64,000 nucleotides of DNA, taken from Hysterangium stoloniferum (taxonomy: Eukaryota > Basidiomycota > Agaricomycetes > Hysterangiales > Hysterangiaceae). Position 1 is the stretch's first letter, and every line of letters starts with the position of its first letter. Shown here one piece after another: positions 21,471 to 32,295 of the stretch. Location: assembly GCA_015178975.1 (NCBI GenBank), contig WHVD01000052.1:248001-312000 (forward strand), in the 5' to 3' direction. Made by a program: the position numbers and the translations under genes. Below the pieces are notes generated by a model. The model was not told the DNA's origin, ran no database searches, and worked only from the letters and a program-made list of their open reading frames with translations.

Positions 21471-22280
21471 TCCAGGAAATACTCCATAGAGTCTCCAGGA
21501 ATGGATCTTCACAGTCATTCCTAAAGGTTCAAAAGAAGATATTATTGGTGCATGTACATATGTATCTCATGGTCTCACCTTTGGAACAATGCCAAGACTA
21601 TGTTTTTAACTGAGAATATGCCTGTAGATCCTACTGACCAAGAGAGTGCTGTACTTTCTCAGTAGCTTTTGGATATTAGAAATGGAAAGGACATACATAC
21701 CTCTCAACCATATGTTTTAAAGTGCCTGAACACATGCTATGTGTAGTGGATAATTTTGTCTCATCTATTTATCCAAACATACATGATCCTGAGGTTCTTA
21801 CCAATGAGTTTTTCTTGGAGTGGGCCATTCTCTGTCCTAGAAACTCAGATGTAGATGAAATCAATGACATGCTCTTTGAAAAAATTCCAAAGATTGGTCA
21901 AACCTACTATAGTGCAAACAGTGTCAAAGATGAAGAATGAGACATTATATCCTGCTGAGTACTTAAACTCAATCAATTTTGAAGGATTGTCACCAAGTAA
22001 ATTGCATTTGAAACCTGGAGTGCCATGGATGTTTCTTTGGAACTTGGATCCAGGACAAGTACTCTGTAATGGAACAAGGTTGCAAAAGGAGACTGACAGA
22101 TGTCTTTTAGATTCAGTGAATTCACACGAGTATATAATTGTATATAATTATAAATAATTAACGAACTTTGATCACTTTAAAATAAGTTTCTCTGAGTTAG
22201 GTCACATGCCTTAATAGATATGTAAAATTGTTAATACAGAGTAAAGTTGTGGGGGTGGTGGGGGGCTTGCCCCCCACGGG

Positions 22281-22735
22281 TCATAGCCTTGTACTTCAAC
22301 AAAGAGTCGGCGATTTCTCGCATCGATTATTTAACCCAGCGAGGAGGCCAGGTGGTGGTAGAAAGCAAATATTATGGAACCGGATCCCAAGTGTGTTACA
22401 CGTTGGCTGCAAATGTTTATCATGCCTGCAAGAGAGTTGGATGAAGAAGGTACTCAGAAATTGATAGTTCAGCCCTGATGGATGATCTCCCCAGTCTATT
22501 TCCAATGTACAACTCAAATAATATTATAGTATTGGCTTGGTTCATTTCAAGCCCATCAAGCAGACAAGCAGACTCTCCTGCACCATCCTAGTACTTGATG
22601 TTGGATCCAGAGTGGCCGGACTCTCCAAAAATCATTTCCATATGTATACGGGATTTGTTGACAGGTGTCTCTTCTTTAGGCAGTCAGCTTACAGATGTCT
22701 GAGTTGGTTTTTTAATCAAGAATTTGATTAGCATG
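22281..22735 (+). other. Unidentified coding-like fragment
   Basis: A plus-strand frame contains FNKESAISRIDYLTQRGG and then a KYYGTGSQVCYTLAANVYHACK-like run (read in two pieces), ending at 22444. Further coding-like pieces appear in other frames up to about 22731. I do not recognise a family. It lies directly after the Helitron helicase remnant, so it may be a captured or truncated host gene. Confidence 0.3.
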
Positions 22736-22751
22736 ACGTGTGTTGGCAGTC

Positions 22752-22780
22752 GAATTCACCTGCGGCTTCGCCGTGAATTC
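22752..22780. other. Strong hairpin GAATTCAC...GTGAATTC
   Basis: A perfect 8-bp inverted repeat (GAATTCAC/GTGAATTC) encloses a short GGC-TTC-GCC stem. It lies between the Helitron remnant and the 3' end of fcp1, which is transcribed toward it. No further termination or transposon-end signal was found. Confidence 0.5.
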
Positions 22781-23135
22781 CTTCTCCCACACAGCGTTCC
22801 TTCTAGCCGATTTTGAAATTATTATACCAAGATGGGTGAAAGGTCAAAGTTACTGGACCTTATATTAGAAGAGTTCCATTCAAGATTGCCTCTTTAACGT
22901 GTTTAAGCATCACATGCGAATATAACAACAACAAAAAACGACCCGCTCTCCAAGCTTGAAATTGTAATAGGTAGTTTTCCAATAGAAGTGTACAAACCTA
23001 CGAAATAACAATACAAGGTATCAGACTAATAAAATACAACGATCCATCCCATGACAACCGAATGCAGGAATGCAAGTGGCAGGAGATAAGAAAGGAACAG
23101 TACCGCAGGGGACCCAACGGGCCCACAGCCCGTGA

Positions 23136-26012
23136 CTAGCCTCCCTCTTCTTCCTCTTCCTCTTCCTCCTCAAGTTCCCGCGCAAGAAAATCATCGTCAT
23201 CAAACGTATCATTAGCACCATACCCATCCGCCGACGTCGTACTATCATCGTCCTGAACCTGGTCTGACCGTTTGCTGCCTTTATCGTCTTCTTCTGATCC
23301 TTTCTCAACTGTTACATCAAGATCACCCGCAACCATCCCCACTTTCAGACGAGACGAGCCTCGCCTAGCTTCCGATAGTCGTTTCCGCTTGGCAAGCGGC
23401 GATGCTGCGTCCTCGTCGCCTGCTAACCCAACGCTTGAACTCCGTGAACGTTTCTTGCTCCTATAAGAAGACGAAGCCGCCGACCGAGTGCTACCACTGC
23501 TTTTAATACTAGACCAAAAAAACTCCCATGTCACGAAGGCGTAAACGATAAGAAGCAGAACATACCTCCCATCCGACTGCCACCCCCCTTCCCCATCTTC
23601 TTCATCCAATAAATCGGCTTCGTCCTCCGTCTCTTCTAACACCGCGTCCACCTCGGCATTAGCATCTGCCCACATATCTGCATCATTAAGGCTGATCTCT
23701 TGTTCTGGCTCCTGTGCCAGCTCCTCCTCAATCGGGCTTACATGCATCGGACGCGGCGTGCTAGTCACCCCAGTCCCATCTTCATCCGCGTCGAGGAGAT
23801 ACGCAGATTCGTCCTGGCGCTCCCAAAGTGCGAGGGAGTCCAAGAACCAGGCTAGCCGCACGATGTGGATAGTGCCGCGACGGCGGGCCTCGTCGACCTT
23901 TACTGTGCCGCGCTAAGAAAACAACGGGTGTCAGTTCAGTTCCAAGGAATGGGGCTGGCGATCCAAGGTCTGGTTCACCTTGGCGGCGACGACGTGTGTG
24001 ACACGGTTTGTTACAGACATGTGACATGTTGCTCCGAAGACCTCTGCGGTTCTCCATATCTCACTTCTGCAAGCCAATCAGCGCTGAAGATGCCTCGAGT
24101 AGAGTAGAAGAGATAACACGTACGTTGCCGGCTCAACATTCAAAGGAATGACACTCGAGAAAACTAGGTGTGTCCCGGCGAGCGTTGCTGCACGTATTTG
24201 GGGAATGATATTCTGATATTCTGTATTAGATTGTGCGATTGACGATGTATGTTTGACAATCACTCACCTTGACGTCGTAGGACATCGGGGATTCACTTGG
24301 CCTTCCGTTTGCCTTGGTTGTCTTGCTCTTATCTTTCTCTGAATCAGTTGAGCAGGAATCATACGCGTCATAAAATCGTTCATGAACTTTCTCAAGCAGC
24401 TATTGTAATGGTTAGCTGACGGACATGGAGCTGTGCTAAGGAAACGAATCACGTACATTAGACACTCGGAGAAGCTCCGTATCGTCATTCTTCAAGAGGG
24501 CCTTCTTTGTCGCGGTGTGCACTCTCTCAGTCTTTACTTCCTCGGTACCATCTCCTCCTCTCTTAACGATTTCTTCCGTCGGTGATTCTTCCAAAAGCTC
24601 CTCTTGTTTCCTAGCTAGAGGTCTCTCTTCGACTTGAGCGGCAATCCGGGCGATCGTCATTCGGTTTTGAGTTGCGAGTGCCGCATCTGCCTCCTTGGCA
24701 GTCGGCTCGGGTGCGGGTAGCTCTGGGATTGGGCTGATGGGTGGAGCGGAAGGAACCAATGAGGGGGCCTTGGGAAGAAAGGTGGAGTTGATATCACCAA
24801 TGCCAACAAAAAAGTCGTCTATATGATGATAAGTCATAGTCATGCAGTTAGGACCAGTAACAAACTCACAAGGTCGAACTTTGATCAGGTTTGGACTCCA
24901 CTCCCAGACATCGGCTCGATCGTCGATAATGACCACCATGGACGTGTCACACGGGAACAACCTTTGCAAGCTCTTCTGTGTAAGACCTTGAAGGATGGCG
25001 TTAGGGTGATGGCATTTTTTTATGCGACAAACGTACTTCCGCTCTCGTCTCTGCTCAAGATACGGTCTCGGAAGAAATTACCGGCTGGGTCGATGGCGGC
25101 GCAGACGGCCTCAGCATATGCTCGGGTTCCCATGGTATACACGTGCATCTCATACTTCTCATTCATCTTTTGGAGAAAGTCTTGAAGACCCGGTCTGGAA
25201 GATTGACGGTTAGAAGTGTGACTGAAGATGCAAGTCAAATGGTATGCCTAGGCTTGATGTAATACATGCACCCCTGCACCTGTGCTCTAGGTCCATGTGT
25301 GGGAACAGTCTCTGTCCCAAGAGTAAACTTCTTCACGTCCTTGAGTGCTTCCCAGTTTGGATTCACCTCGGCGTCTTCGGTGGACAATCCACCCTGTTGA
25401 TGCTTCGCATCCCATGCTTCTCCGTCTGTAATCCATTCCCCAACAGTAGGATCTACAGTAGCGTGCACTATTGTTTGATCGAGATCAACAATAAGTGACA
25501 GTTTGCGAGATTGTGCAAGATATTTGGCGGTTTCTCTCTCCAGCCGCTGAGCTTCCTCTAGCGAAACCGTAGGTCCATTAGCCGAATGTGTCATCTGAAT
25601 ATGAGCTCTAGATGTATCAGAATATCCAGTATAGTCGAAACTAGAACAATTCTGATAAGGGAATGCTGGAAACGAATGGGGTCACTCACTCGGTCATATC
25701 CTTCCCGCAAACCGCGCAAAGGCCCCCAACTTGTACATCGTGTTTACAAGGTTCCTGAACCATAGCTACAGCGCATTTCGATGAGATAAGATCGCCAGGC
25801 TTGACGGTCCATGATTCGAGCTTGCAGTCAATCGGCGAATCCCAAGTCCCAAAGCGCGTCTCAACGACACCAGTTGTCGAGGACTTGTGCTTAAACGAAT
25901 ATGTGAGTAAGCGCGTTGAACGCTCTACCTCTGCAGGAGGCTCGAGGTCTAAAGACGATATGATAATGGGATAAGGAAGTCCTTCACACAGCAGCAATTC
26001 AGCCCCTCCCAT
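23136..26012 (-). CDS. fcp1: RNA polymerase II CTD phosphatase FCP1
   Basis: FCP1 dephosphorylates the C-terminal heptad repeats of RNA polymerase II in the nucleus to recycle the enzyme. From the start at 26012 the N-terminal domain contains ERSTRLLTYSFKHKS, FGTWDSPIDCKLESW and CKHDVQVGGLCAVCGKDMT. The FCPH catalytic domain has the DxDxT motif in SLIVDLDQTIVHATVD (about 25480) and the second acid motif in VVIIDDRADVWEWSPNLIKV (about 24930). A BRCT domain follows (TLAGTHLVFSSVIPL near 24170; LAWFLDSLALWERQDESAYLL near 23840). The acidic C-terminus (DDDDFLARELEEEEEEEEEGG) ends at 23136. At least seven short introns interrupt it. One (about 25250-25200) seems to use a GC-AG pair (CCTAG|GCATAC ... 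TTCCAG|ACCGGG). The frame is intact in every exon I checked. Exon borders are approximate. Confidence 0.92.
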
Positions 26013-26398
26013 CGTGGTTCAAGCATAGACGCTCGCGATTAGTCAGCGGCACACCCATGGAAGCTGGAACCTTACCACCCTCGTCGTCATTTCATTTATA
26101 ACGATTGAGGTTGTTTACGGATAAACTTAGTGAAGTCCGAATTCGCATTATTCCCCATGACTCGCACTGGGCCATCTATATCCTCACAAGTCACCGAATA
26201 CCATTTGGAGGTCCTTCACTACAAACCCTACAGTCATTGCCATCTCCAAATCGGATGCAACATTGACCATTAGAAAATGTCTCTGCAGTGGTTCAAAATC
26301 AATCTGACCGGGATGGGCAATGGTTGTCTCGCTTGCATGATTGTAGATGATATTATTCCGTTATTGTTATAAATACTGCTCATGTCCGTCGAACGATT

Positions 26399-26570
26399 TT
26401 AATACGATTCTCCCAACACCTGTGGACCTGACAATGGCTCAAGCTCAGCAAACTTAACCAATTCTCCTAGCGTGTCGATAATCATATACTCTTGCAGTGG
26501 CCGTCCTGTGTGCGGGTTCTCCCCGCTGCAGAGAATAGCAGTGAATACAACACGTATCAAGACGACCTAA
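26399..26570 (-). CDS. Possible last exon of an unrecognised conserved gene
   Basis: After an acceptor (CCCCCTTAG) the minus-strand exon reads VVLIRVVFTAILCSGENPHT and GRPLQEYMIIDTLGELVKFAE, ending LGESY plus TAA at 26399. The codon pattern and the plausible intron (GTATGG...CCTTAG, about 59 bp) look real. I could not find upstream exons or name the family. It may be a truncated gene: the sequence to the right (26660-26960) carries a plus-strand frame instead. Confidence 0.35.
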
Positions 26571-26692
26571 GGGGGCCGTATAATTTCATTTCCTCGGTGA
26601 TATCTTCGTCCATTCGCTCCCATACCTGGTATCGAACATTTTAGACAGTTGTCAGTGACGTAACCGAAAAGAAACCGGGATTTTATGGGCAA

Positions 26693-26956
26693 ATGGACGT
26701 AGGGGAATATCTCAGGTTCAGGAAAGGTTATGTCATCGCGAAGGTCCCTCCACCAGAGGTCACGGTCAGATTTAGCGTCCAGAGCGCGATTCGGGTGAGT
26801 CGAATGCTTCGATGCGACTGTCTCGACTATGTTAATGACATCCTCGTATGTGTGCAGAGAGCAGGAATAACCTCGGAACCAGACATTCCAAGTAGAAGAG
26901 TGTATATGATCAAGAGAACGTCTGAGACGTTTGTAGAACTGTCACTGGACTGGTGA
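26693..26956 (+). CDS. Small hypothetical gene, possibly spliced
   Basis: The frame starts MDVGEYLRFRKGYVIAKVPP and ends FVELSLDW. A well-formed 63-bp intron (GTGAGTCGAATG ... TTAATGAC ... GTGTGCAG) can be removed in phase between AIR and RAGITSEPD, giving about 66 aa. I recognise no domain. It might be the 3' end of a longer gene. Confidence 0.3.
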   Translation: MDVGEYLRFRKGYVIAKVPPPEVTVRFSVQSAIRVSRMLRCDCLDYVNDILVCVQRAGITSEPDIPSRRVYMIKRTSETFVELSLDW

Positions 26957-27629
26957 TAGTATAGTCGTATTGTATGGTGTGGGAGGAGGTCAGGATATTT
27001 TGTATTGAGGAGTTGATGCATATCGTCAGTCTTGAGTGATTAGGAGCCAGAGATATTATTATGAAGCATGGCGTTAGCGCTTAATTCCATCTCCCCCGAG
27101 AAAGAGAATGAAAGAAGACATCAGTCACCCGTGCCATTTATCATGCAATCAGAACAATATGCTGAAGATTATGGGCTGAATACAACTCGATGACCTCTTC
27201 CATACTAAAAGTACAAAAGTCCACAAGGGAATGTGAAAAACAAGAACAAGGGTCTCCCTGCAGCTGCGCTTTTGTGAAACCCGTTTTAGTTAGAATAAGT
27301 ACAATAGTAATAGCTTACAAAAAGATTGCGAAACTTCGATCGTGTAATTATAAACACTTATTTTCGCAATGGGTTGAATCACTTGAAGAGCTCCACAATG
27401 TGTGGATACATCTCACATTACCACGCCATCAGGCTCTCATTTGTTTCTCAGACATATGGCGTATATGTTCCAAAAGAACTAGACAACGCCAGTTCATGAT
27501 AACTAGGTAACTTGCGCGCATAGATGTGAATGGAAATCGACATTGGGGGAATGTTTTTTCATTGGAAAATTTTCAACAAGAAATTCTACACAGACGCATG
27601 GTAACACAACATCCGATAAAACTGCCGGT
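26957..27629. other. Intergenic, no gene seen
   Basis: Moderately AT-rich unique sequence. Short frames on both strands have no recognisable domain and no splice-supported extension. Confidence 0.35.
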
Positions 27630-27903
27630 TTAAATAGGTAAGCTAAGGCAGCCTTCCAAATGACTGAGGAGGGCTTTACCTGGAGGGGAAGGTCCCAGCG
27701 CCTGACAGGATGCGGGGACAGCTACAATTTCGCAGAGGGGCTGAAGAATGTCAGAATATTAGATTGTTCACAATGACAATTAGTAACATACACCACGGCA
27801 GTTTCACAGAGGAAACGGTGGCAATTGTCCGTTTTAACGACGGGCGTCGCAGAGACGAAGGAGAGTAGGCCACGAGAGTGAAAAGTTTGGTAAAAGAGGC
27901 CAT
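27630..27903 (-). pseudogene. Frameshifted small secreted cysteine-containing protein
   Basis: The start MASFTKLFTLVA (27903) looks like the first half of a signal peptide. A shift of reading frame after VA continues it as LSFVSATPVVKTDN, a natural signal-peptide end and mature start, and then CHRFLCETAV. A 53-bp intron (GTGTATGTT ... CTGAC ... TTCTTCAG) leads to an exon reading PLCEIVAVPASCQALGPS, ending at 27630. The mature part would have at least four Cys. The shift (two extra bases near 27868) makes it a likely pseudogene, unless an unseen micro-intron is used. Confidence 0.35.
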
Positions 27904-29258
27904 GAGTTGTGACGAATGTCTTAGCTGAGAGCTTTGACTATTGTGAGCTGAATTTTGGAGTACAGGATGTTGGCTTTTATAGGAAATTTGAGGGTATCTA
28001 CAGTCACGCAAGGAGGAAGTTGGTATTAGCAAGGTCACATGAATCATTCCTGCTGGTGTATCGCCATGAAACCACAGAACAAACCTTACCTAGTTAAATG
28101 CTCATAGGTTGAGACAAGTCGGGAAATAAACCTGGTTACATGCTTATAGATTCCAGAAATAGCTTGAATCACTCACCCTCATGACAAAGGGCGAAATGGG
28201 ACAACACTTCATGTTGTATTCAAGTTGCCGCTGTTGTGCCACATCTGCCTGGCCGAAACTGCGACAACCGCTTCCGCCATTAAATAGTGGCACTTCTTAG
28301 GAGACCCGCATCTCATACGAATCAAAAGTGTCAGTTCGACCATCACCTCGGCTTGAATCGGAGGGAGGTAATCGTTGTCCGTTGACAGTTCTTTATTTAT
28401 TATATGTTGTATTCAGATTGCCATCATAAAGCATACTGCGTTGAATACGAATATTCCATTCCCTCAAATTTTCGCTTGGGATTTCGATGCTTCCAACCCA
28501 GTTGGTGCCTATGTCGGAAAAATCCGAACACCGAGCATGCCTTAAGAGACGCTCAGGTTGGTTGAACGGCTGATCAGGGGCTTCTGATCATGCTTGATAG
28601 CCTATCAGCATGACGTACCCTGTCCAGGCTCGTCCGGCTTGGACAGGCCAATGAGCGGGTGACCTATTTCACCTGGAAGAAATACATTAGCGCCGACGCA
28701 TCGATTGACTAATTTTGAATTCTGATAAAGGATATGCGTACTAATGGACAGGGTTTTAATCTCAACTCATTGTGGCGATATACTTCCACTGATACCATAT
28801 TGAATATCACACTACAGATTTGATTTATGGGAGTTAAAACTCTCTGCCATCAGTGCATCTCCAATTTCATGACTGTCCTTCAAATTCTCACACAAAATAA
28901 ACAGAAATGATTTCCAGTGGAATGAAGCCTCTGCCAATGATTATATATTCACTGAAAGTATGCTGAGAGTTGCTCCCTTGCTGAGCTTCGGGCTGCGTGC
29001 TGATGGCACTCGCATGTATTTTTACATAGAAAGACCCGGATTGCAGCCCTCTGCCGCCAGATAGCAGGCACGGAAGCACAATAGATGCATCAGCATCCGA
29101 TGCAGAAACTCGTTGGAAACGCACCAAAATAGGCACTATGAGATGGACATATTAATGCAGATCATTGATGGGGGACAAATAGACGAGAAGATGACATTCT
29201 TCCCCTTCGATCCTAATGGAGGTATCCACAGTCCATTTTTGGTTCCCGGCAGCTTCAG
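27904..29258. other. Intergenic, no gene recognised
   Basis: Unique sequence without a convincing coding pattern. Frames at 28888-29136 (minus) and 29113-29301 (plus) are short and show no domain. Confidence 0.3.
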
Positions 29259-29759
29259 GTGGGCGTGCACACAAGGAACATCCCAAAGGGCACGCTACTG
29301 ACTCAGAAGATATCACGAGCGTGTTTGTGCACCACGAGTAGAGGAACACGACAGGGACTGGTGAATGGCACATGCATTGTGCGGCGAGAGCCGTGCCATG
29401 TTCAACAAAGTGGACGCATAAGTCTCTCCATATGGTTGAAATGGCTAATCGGAGTGGGTTTGTCCGTTTCGTTCATCCCGAATCGTATAGTCAGTTACGT
29501 TTTCATCCAGATTGGCATAATTCTGGTTGATACAGGGAGCCTTTCACTCACCTTGCCCGAATCAATCTACACTTCTGCATGTGATCTACTAACCAGCCTG
29601 CGCGTGAACGCAAGCTTATTCAAATTGGCAATAGAATGCTCCGTAAAGCGCCCAATACGCAGCGGTATTGACATTTGGTGCCAGAAGCTTTATGGCAAGG
29701 AGATTGACGGGCGCTGCGGGACATCAGTGGTATCATTGGATGGAGGACACGGGCAGTAG
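29259..29759 (+). CDS. Hypothetical protein, possible aspartic-protease remnant
   Basis: This is an open frame of 166 aa. Around 29520-29590 it reads GIILVDTGSLSLTLPESIY, which resembles the second active-site segment (DTGSS and a following LP) of pepsin-like proteases. No first DTG, flap or disulfide pattern is visible, so the resemblance is weak. If it is an A1 protease, only a degraded piece remains. Confidence 0.22.
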   Translation: MGVHTRNIPKGTLLTQKISRACLCTTSRGTRQGLVNGTCIVRREPCHVQQSGRISLSIWLKWLIGVGLSVSFIPNRIVSYVFIQIGIILVDTGSLSLTLPESIYTSACDLLTSLRVNASLFKLAIECSVKRPIRSGIDIWCQKLYGKEIDGRCGTSVVSLDGGHGQ

Positions 29760-30636
29760 TGGCGGTAGTTGTTGTGATTTAGAAAGTTGATTTAGCCTAG
29801 AAGAGGAAGGCTTGGTGTATCGCTAGTTGGTAAGTCCACGAGGATGGGTAAAGAGGGTCCACTTGAGAGTTATTAGGAGAAAACACATAGACCGGGGGGG
29901 GTTGGCAGCCGACCCTAAAGAGTGGTAAGACAACTATACCATAGTAAATAGTGAAAATGATCAAAACGGCGCGCGCTTTGTGCCGTGATAGTTGCACCGG
30001 AGATTGCTCTGGGAGTTAGGAATAGCGTGCCGTTCTTGGTACCGCATTGGTATGGGGCCCGTCTGCTGACGACAGGTTAACTTCCTCATTTGACCGCCTT
30101 CATCCGGATGATAAATATCGGGTCTTCTCCTTCCTAATTGGTGTAATTTACCCCTTATTAGGTGCGGGCGTTTCTGTTTGCTCCCACTTGAAGTGTAGTT
30201 GTTCACAGGATTTGTGTCAGCAGGCACGGTACATAGTAACCGGCAGCAACATTCAATACTTACGATATCTCCATAATTCTCTACAACAATGAGAAGGACA
30301 CTAATCTACTGCCTTGTACCCCCGTCGCATTCCCCCCTCCTGCCAGAGTACCCAGAACTGCATCATTTCCCGAAGATTAGGAGAATTACGCCCATGGGAT
30401 AAATGCGTCATAATCAATGCAGAAATCGTCGGACAATATGACTACCTACAACGTTCATATGGTTTGAAAAAAAAAGATAGATGCCAGATTGTATTGCTTC
30501 TCAGAGATCTTGTAAATACAAATACCATATTTATTTCAAAACGGGCATCCAGTACATATGGCTGCTTGAACAAATTTTCAAACACAAACTCTCAAACTTT
30601 TTCAATCCTTAATCCGCATCATGAAACTTCTTGTCT
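29760..30636. other. Intergenic, no gene recognised
   Basis: Frames in this interval (for example 29961-30227 minus, 30314-30790 plus) have no recognisable domain. The plus-strand frame overlaps the last exon of the DUF6533 gene on the other strand and is probably spurious. Confidence 0.3.
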
Positions 30637-32295
30637 TCAAACCATTCTGTTTCCAGTTTCACCTTCTATGTGGTCTAATCTCCCTGCTGCCCATGGGAAC
30701 TCCTCAAGATTGACCGCAGGAGTTGAGTCGTTATTTTCAGCCTCGCCAGCCGACGGACGCAACGCTTGTCCGGAGACAGTGCCGGAATGAGTAGTTTGGC
30801 TGGCGAATAGCGACCCGTCTTCCGGATCTCCAAGATCTTCAATTATTGCATTTGAGAATTTCCGCATGGCCGCCCTAAATGAGGAACAAGGTTCCAGATC
30901 CCTTGTTTGTGATGTGCCATTTGGGTGGGCATTCCGTTCACGAAGGTCGAGGAAGAACCGTAAAATGAGTATCATCGAGACACTAGAAACAGGCGAATCT
31001 ACGAGATATTGCCAGCTAATAAAATATACTTACGATCTCTCAATACCTGCCGTCAAACCACCAAGTTCAGGCTTTGAAATTTAAGGCTCATTAAAATTGA
31101 AGAATAATTGACAGTCTTACTCGAACCTGTTTTAATGACGAGGCTCAGTATCAATCGAGGCATTTCAACGACTAGCGTAAGGAACTCACGTTGTCGGTTA
31201 TGATGCCTTGAAGTACCCAAACAAATATTAACCTGTTCCATTATTAAGGCTCAAGGGAGTACTGGTGGAAAAATTTTCGCACAAAAAGCGAAGGACACCT
31301 AGTACATCCAGCGTCTGATTGTTGAGAGTATTTTCGGACAAAAGTGGTATGCTCACCTTGCTTGAGGATGAGATACCCAAGCGATGTGCCGCTGATCACC
31401 TCAGTGATTGACAATCTCAATTTTACGAGAGTCCACGTATAATACACGGTTACTCCAAATATTGCTCCGTCGTACAATAATGTTGATCCATTGTTAATAT
31501 TGAGCACTGTTGTGCAAGGCGGTTAGATGCTGCAAGTGTGTGGGCAGCTCTGACAAAAGTACTCCTTTTTTCACATGTTAGAAGTTCAATGAGGAAAAGA
31601 TAGTAAAGCGATGCATACAGATGTATTGGGAAAGTAGAGTCACAACTTCCGAGGGCCGAGACGGTCTGGGAGATCATTAGCTCTAGGATTTCCAAAAATT
31701 CAGCCTCATACCCCGCCCAAAACCCAACGAAAGAGCAATAAAATCACCAAGCATGAGAACAGATACCGCTGTGAAGGCATGATGGCATGGACACGTGCCA
31801 GTAAAATTCCTATTCCGATTCATTACCACCTTCTCTGTATAATTGGTTTCGTACCTCCAAATGAAAAGCCCAGGATGAGCTCGCTAGAAACCAGAATCTT
31901 CACTAATACGGAACAGCCACTAAGAGAAACCAATCAGATCAACTCTTTGTCTCATAGCTGTCAAGAGGGATTTGGTACTGAAGGGAAATATAGCAATATG
32001 TAGGGGAATATGTACGCAAGCAGGCAAGACATACCTTTTCCACAATCCAGTGAGCTGGAAGAGAGGATAGAGAGTTTGAAACAGAAGCATAGATAACCGA
32101 GCCACCACATATAGAAAGGTCACGACCCGCCATTTTCTTGTCCAAATATACCGTACTTCCTGGTGAAATGTCAGGATTGTATCATAAAATGCAATTACTG
32201 GACATAATGTCAATGTATCTCTGTGGAATTGAAACGATATGTATACCAGAACCAGCGATGATGCAGTAGTTAAAGAGTTGGCTGGGGACTGTCAT
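30637..32295 (-). CDS. DUF6533-type multi-pass membrane protein
   Basis: A spliced gene. Exon 1 (from 32295) reads MTVPSQLFNYCIIA. A 55-bp intron (GTTCTGG...GTCCAG) joins it to VIAFYDTILTFHQEVRYIW and TRKWRVVTFLYVVARLSMLL, which matches the YD-x-hydrophobic-L-x3-x-EVRYIW signature of the basidiomycete DUF6533 family. Later hydrophobic exons include RVHAIMPSQRYLFSCLVILL (about 31780-31730) and GAIFGVTVYYTWTLVKLRLS (about 31470-31410). The last exon is hydrophilic (FFLDLRERNAHPNGTSQTRD ...) and ends at 30637. The family typically has about seven membrane segments and an unknown role. Exon limits in the middle are not certain and some may be damaged. Confidence 0.6.

Larger units (their letters stand above)
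20001..21513 (-). mobile_element. 1513-bp non-coding LTR-bounded insertion with GTCAT target duplication
   Basis: GTCAT occurs at 19996-20000 and 21514-21518, and the Pif1 reading frame is restored when 20001-21513 plus one GTCAT is removed. The unit starts TGTTAAG and ends GGATCTTCACA, so it has TG...CA ends. Its left 646 bp (20001-20646) are a family-1 LTR. The next ~370 bp match the sequence inside the LTR at 137-400. The right ~500 bp (about 21010-21480) are richer in CpG, differ in composition, and contain a hammerhead ribozyme fold. There is no coding potential. Read on the minus strand the right end resembles the family-1 LTR start (TGTTAGGATCCATTTCC against TGTGAAGATCCATTCCT). Confidence 0.75.
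19746..22160 (+). pseudogene. Helitron-type Pif1 helicase fragment, interrupted
   Basis: Left of the insertion the frame reads MKEAYLTWDKVLMQ, then DVPFGGITVAWGGDFQQTLPVI (split here only for length). This is the Walker-B and following segment of Helitron Pif1-like helicases (WDE and GGDFQQ; the DE pair reads DK here). The reading continues after the insertion at 21514 with PKGSKEDIIGA. Further right are the [24 protein letters not shown] and [19 protein letters not shown] segments typical of the helicase C-terminal half. Stops and frameshifts are present. A G-run/C-run hairpin at 22256-22276 might belong to the Helitron 3' end, but I found no clear CTRR terminus. Confidence 0.8.
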
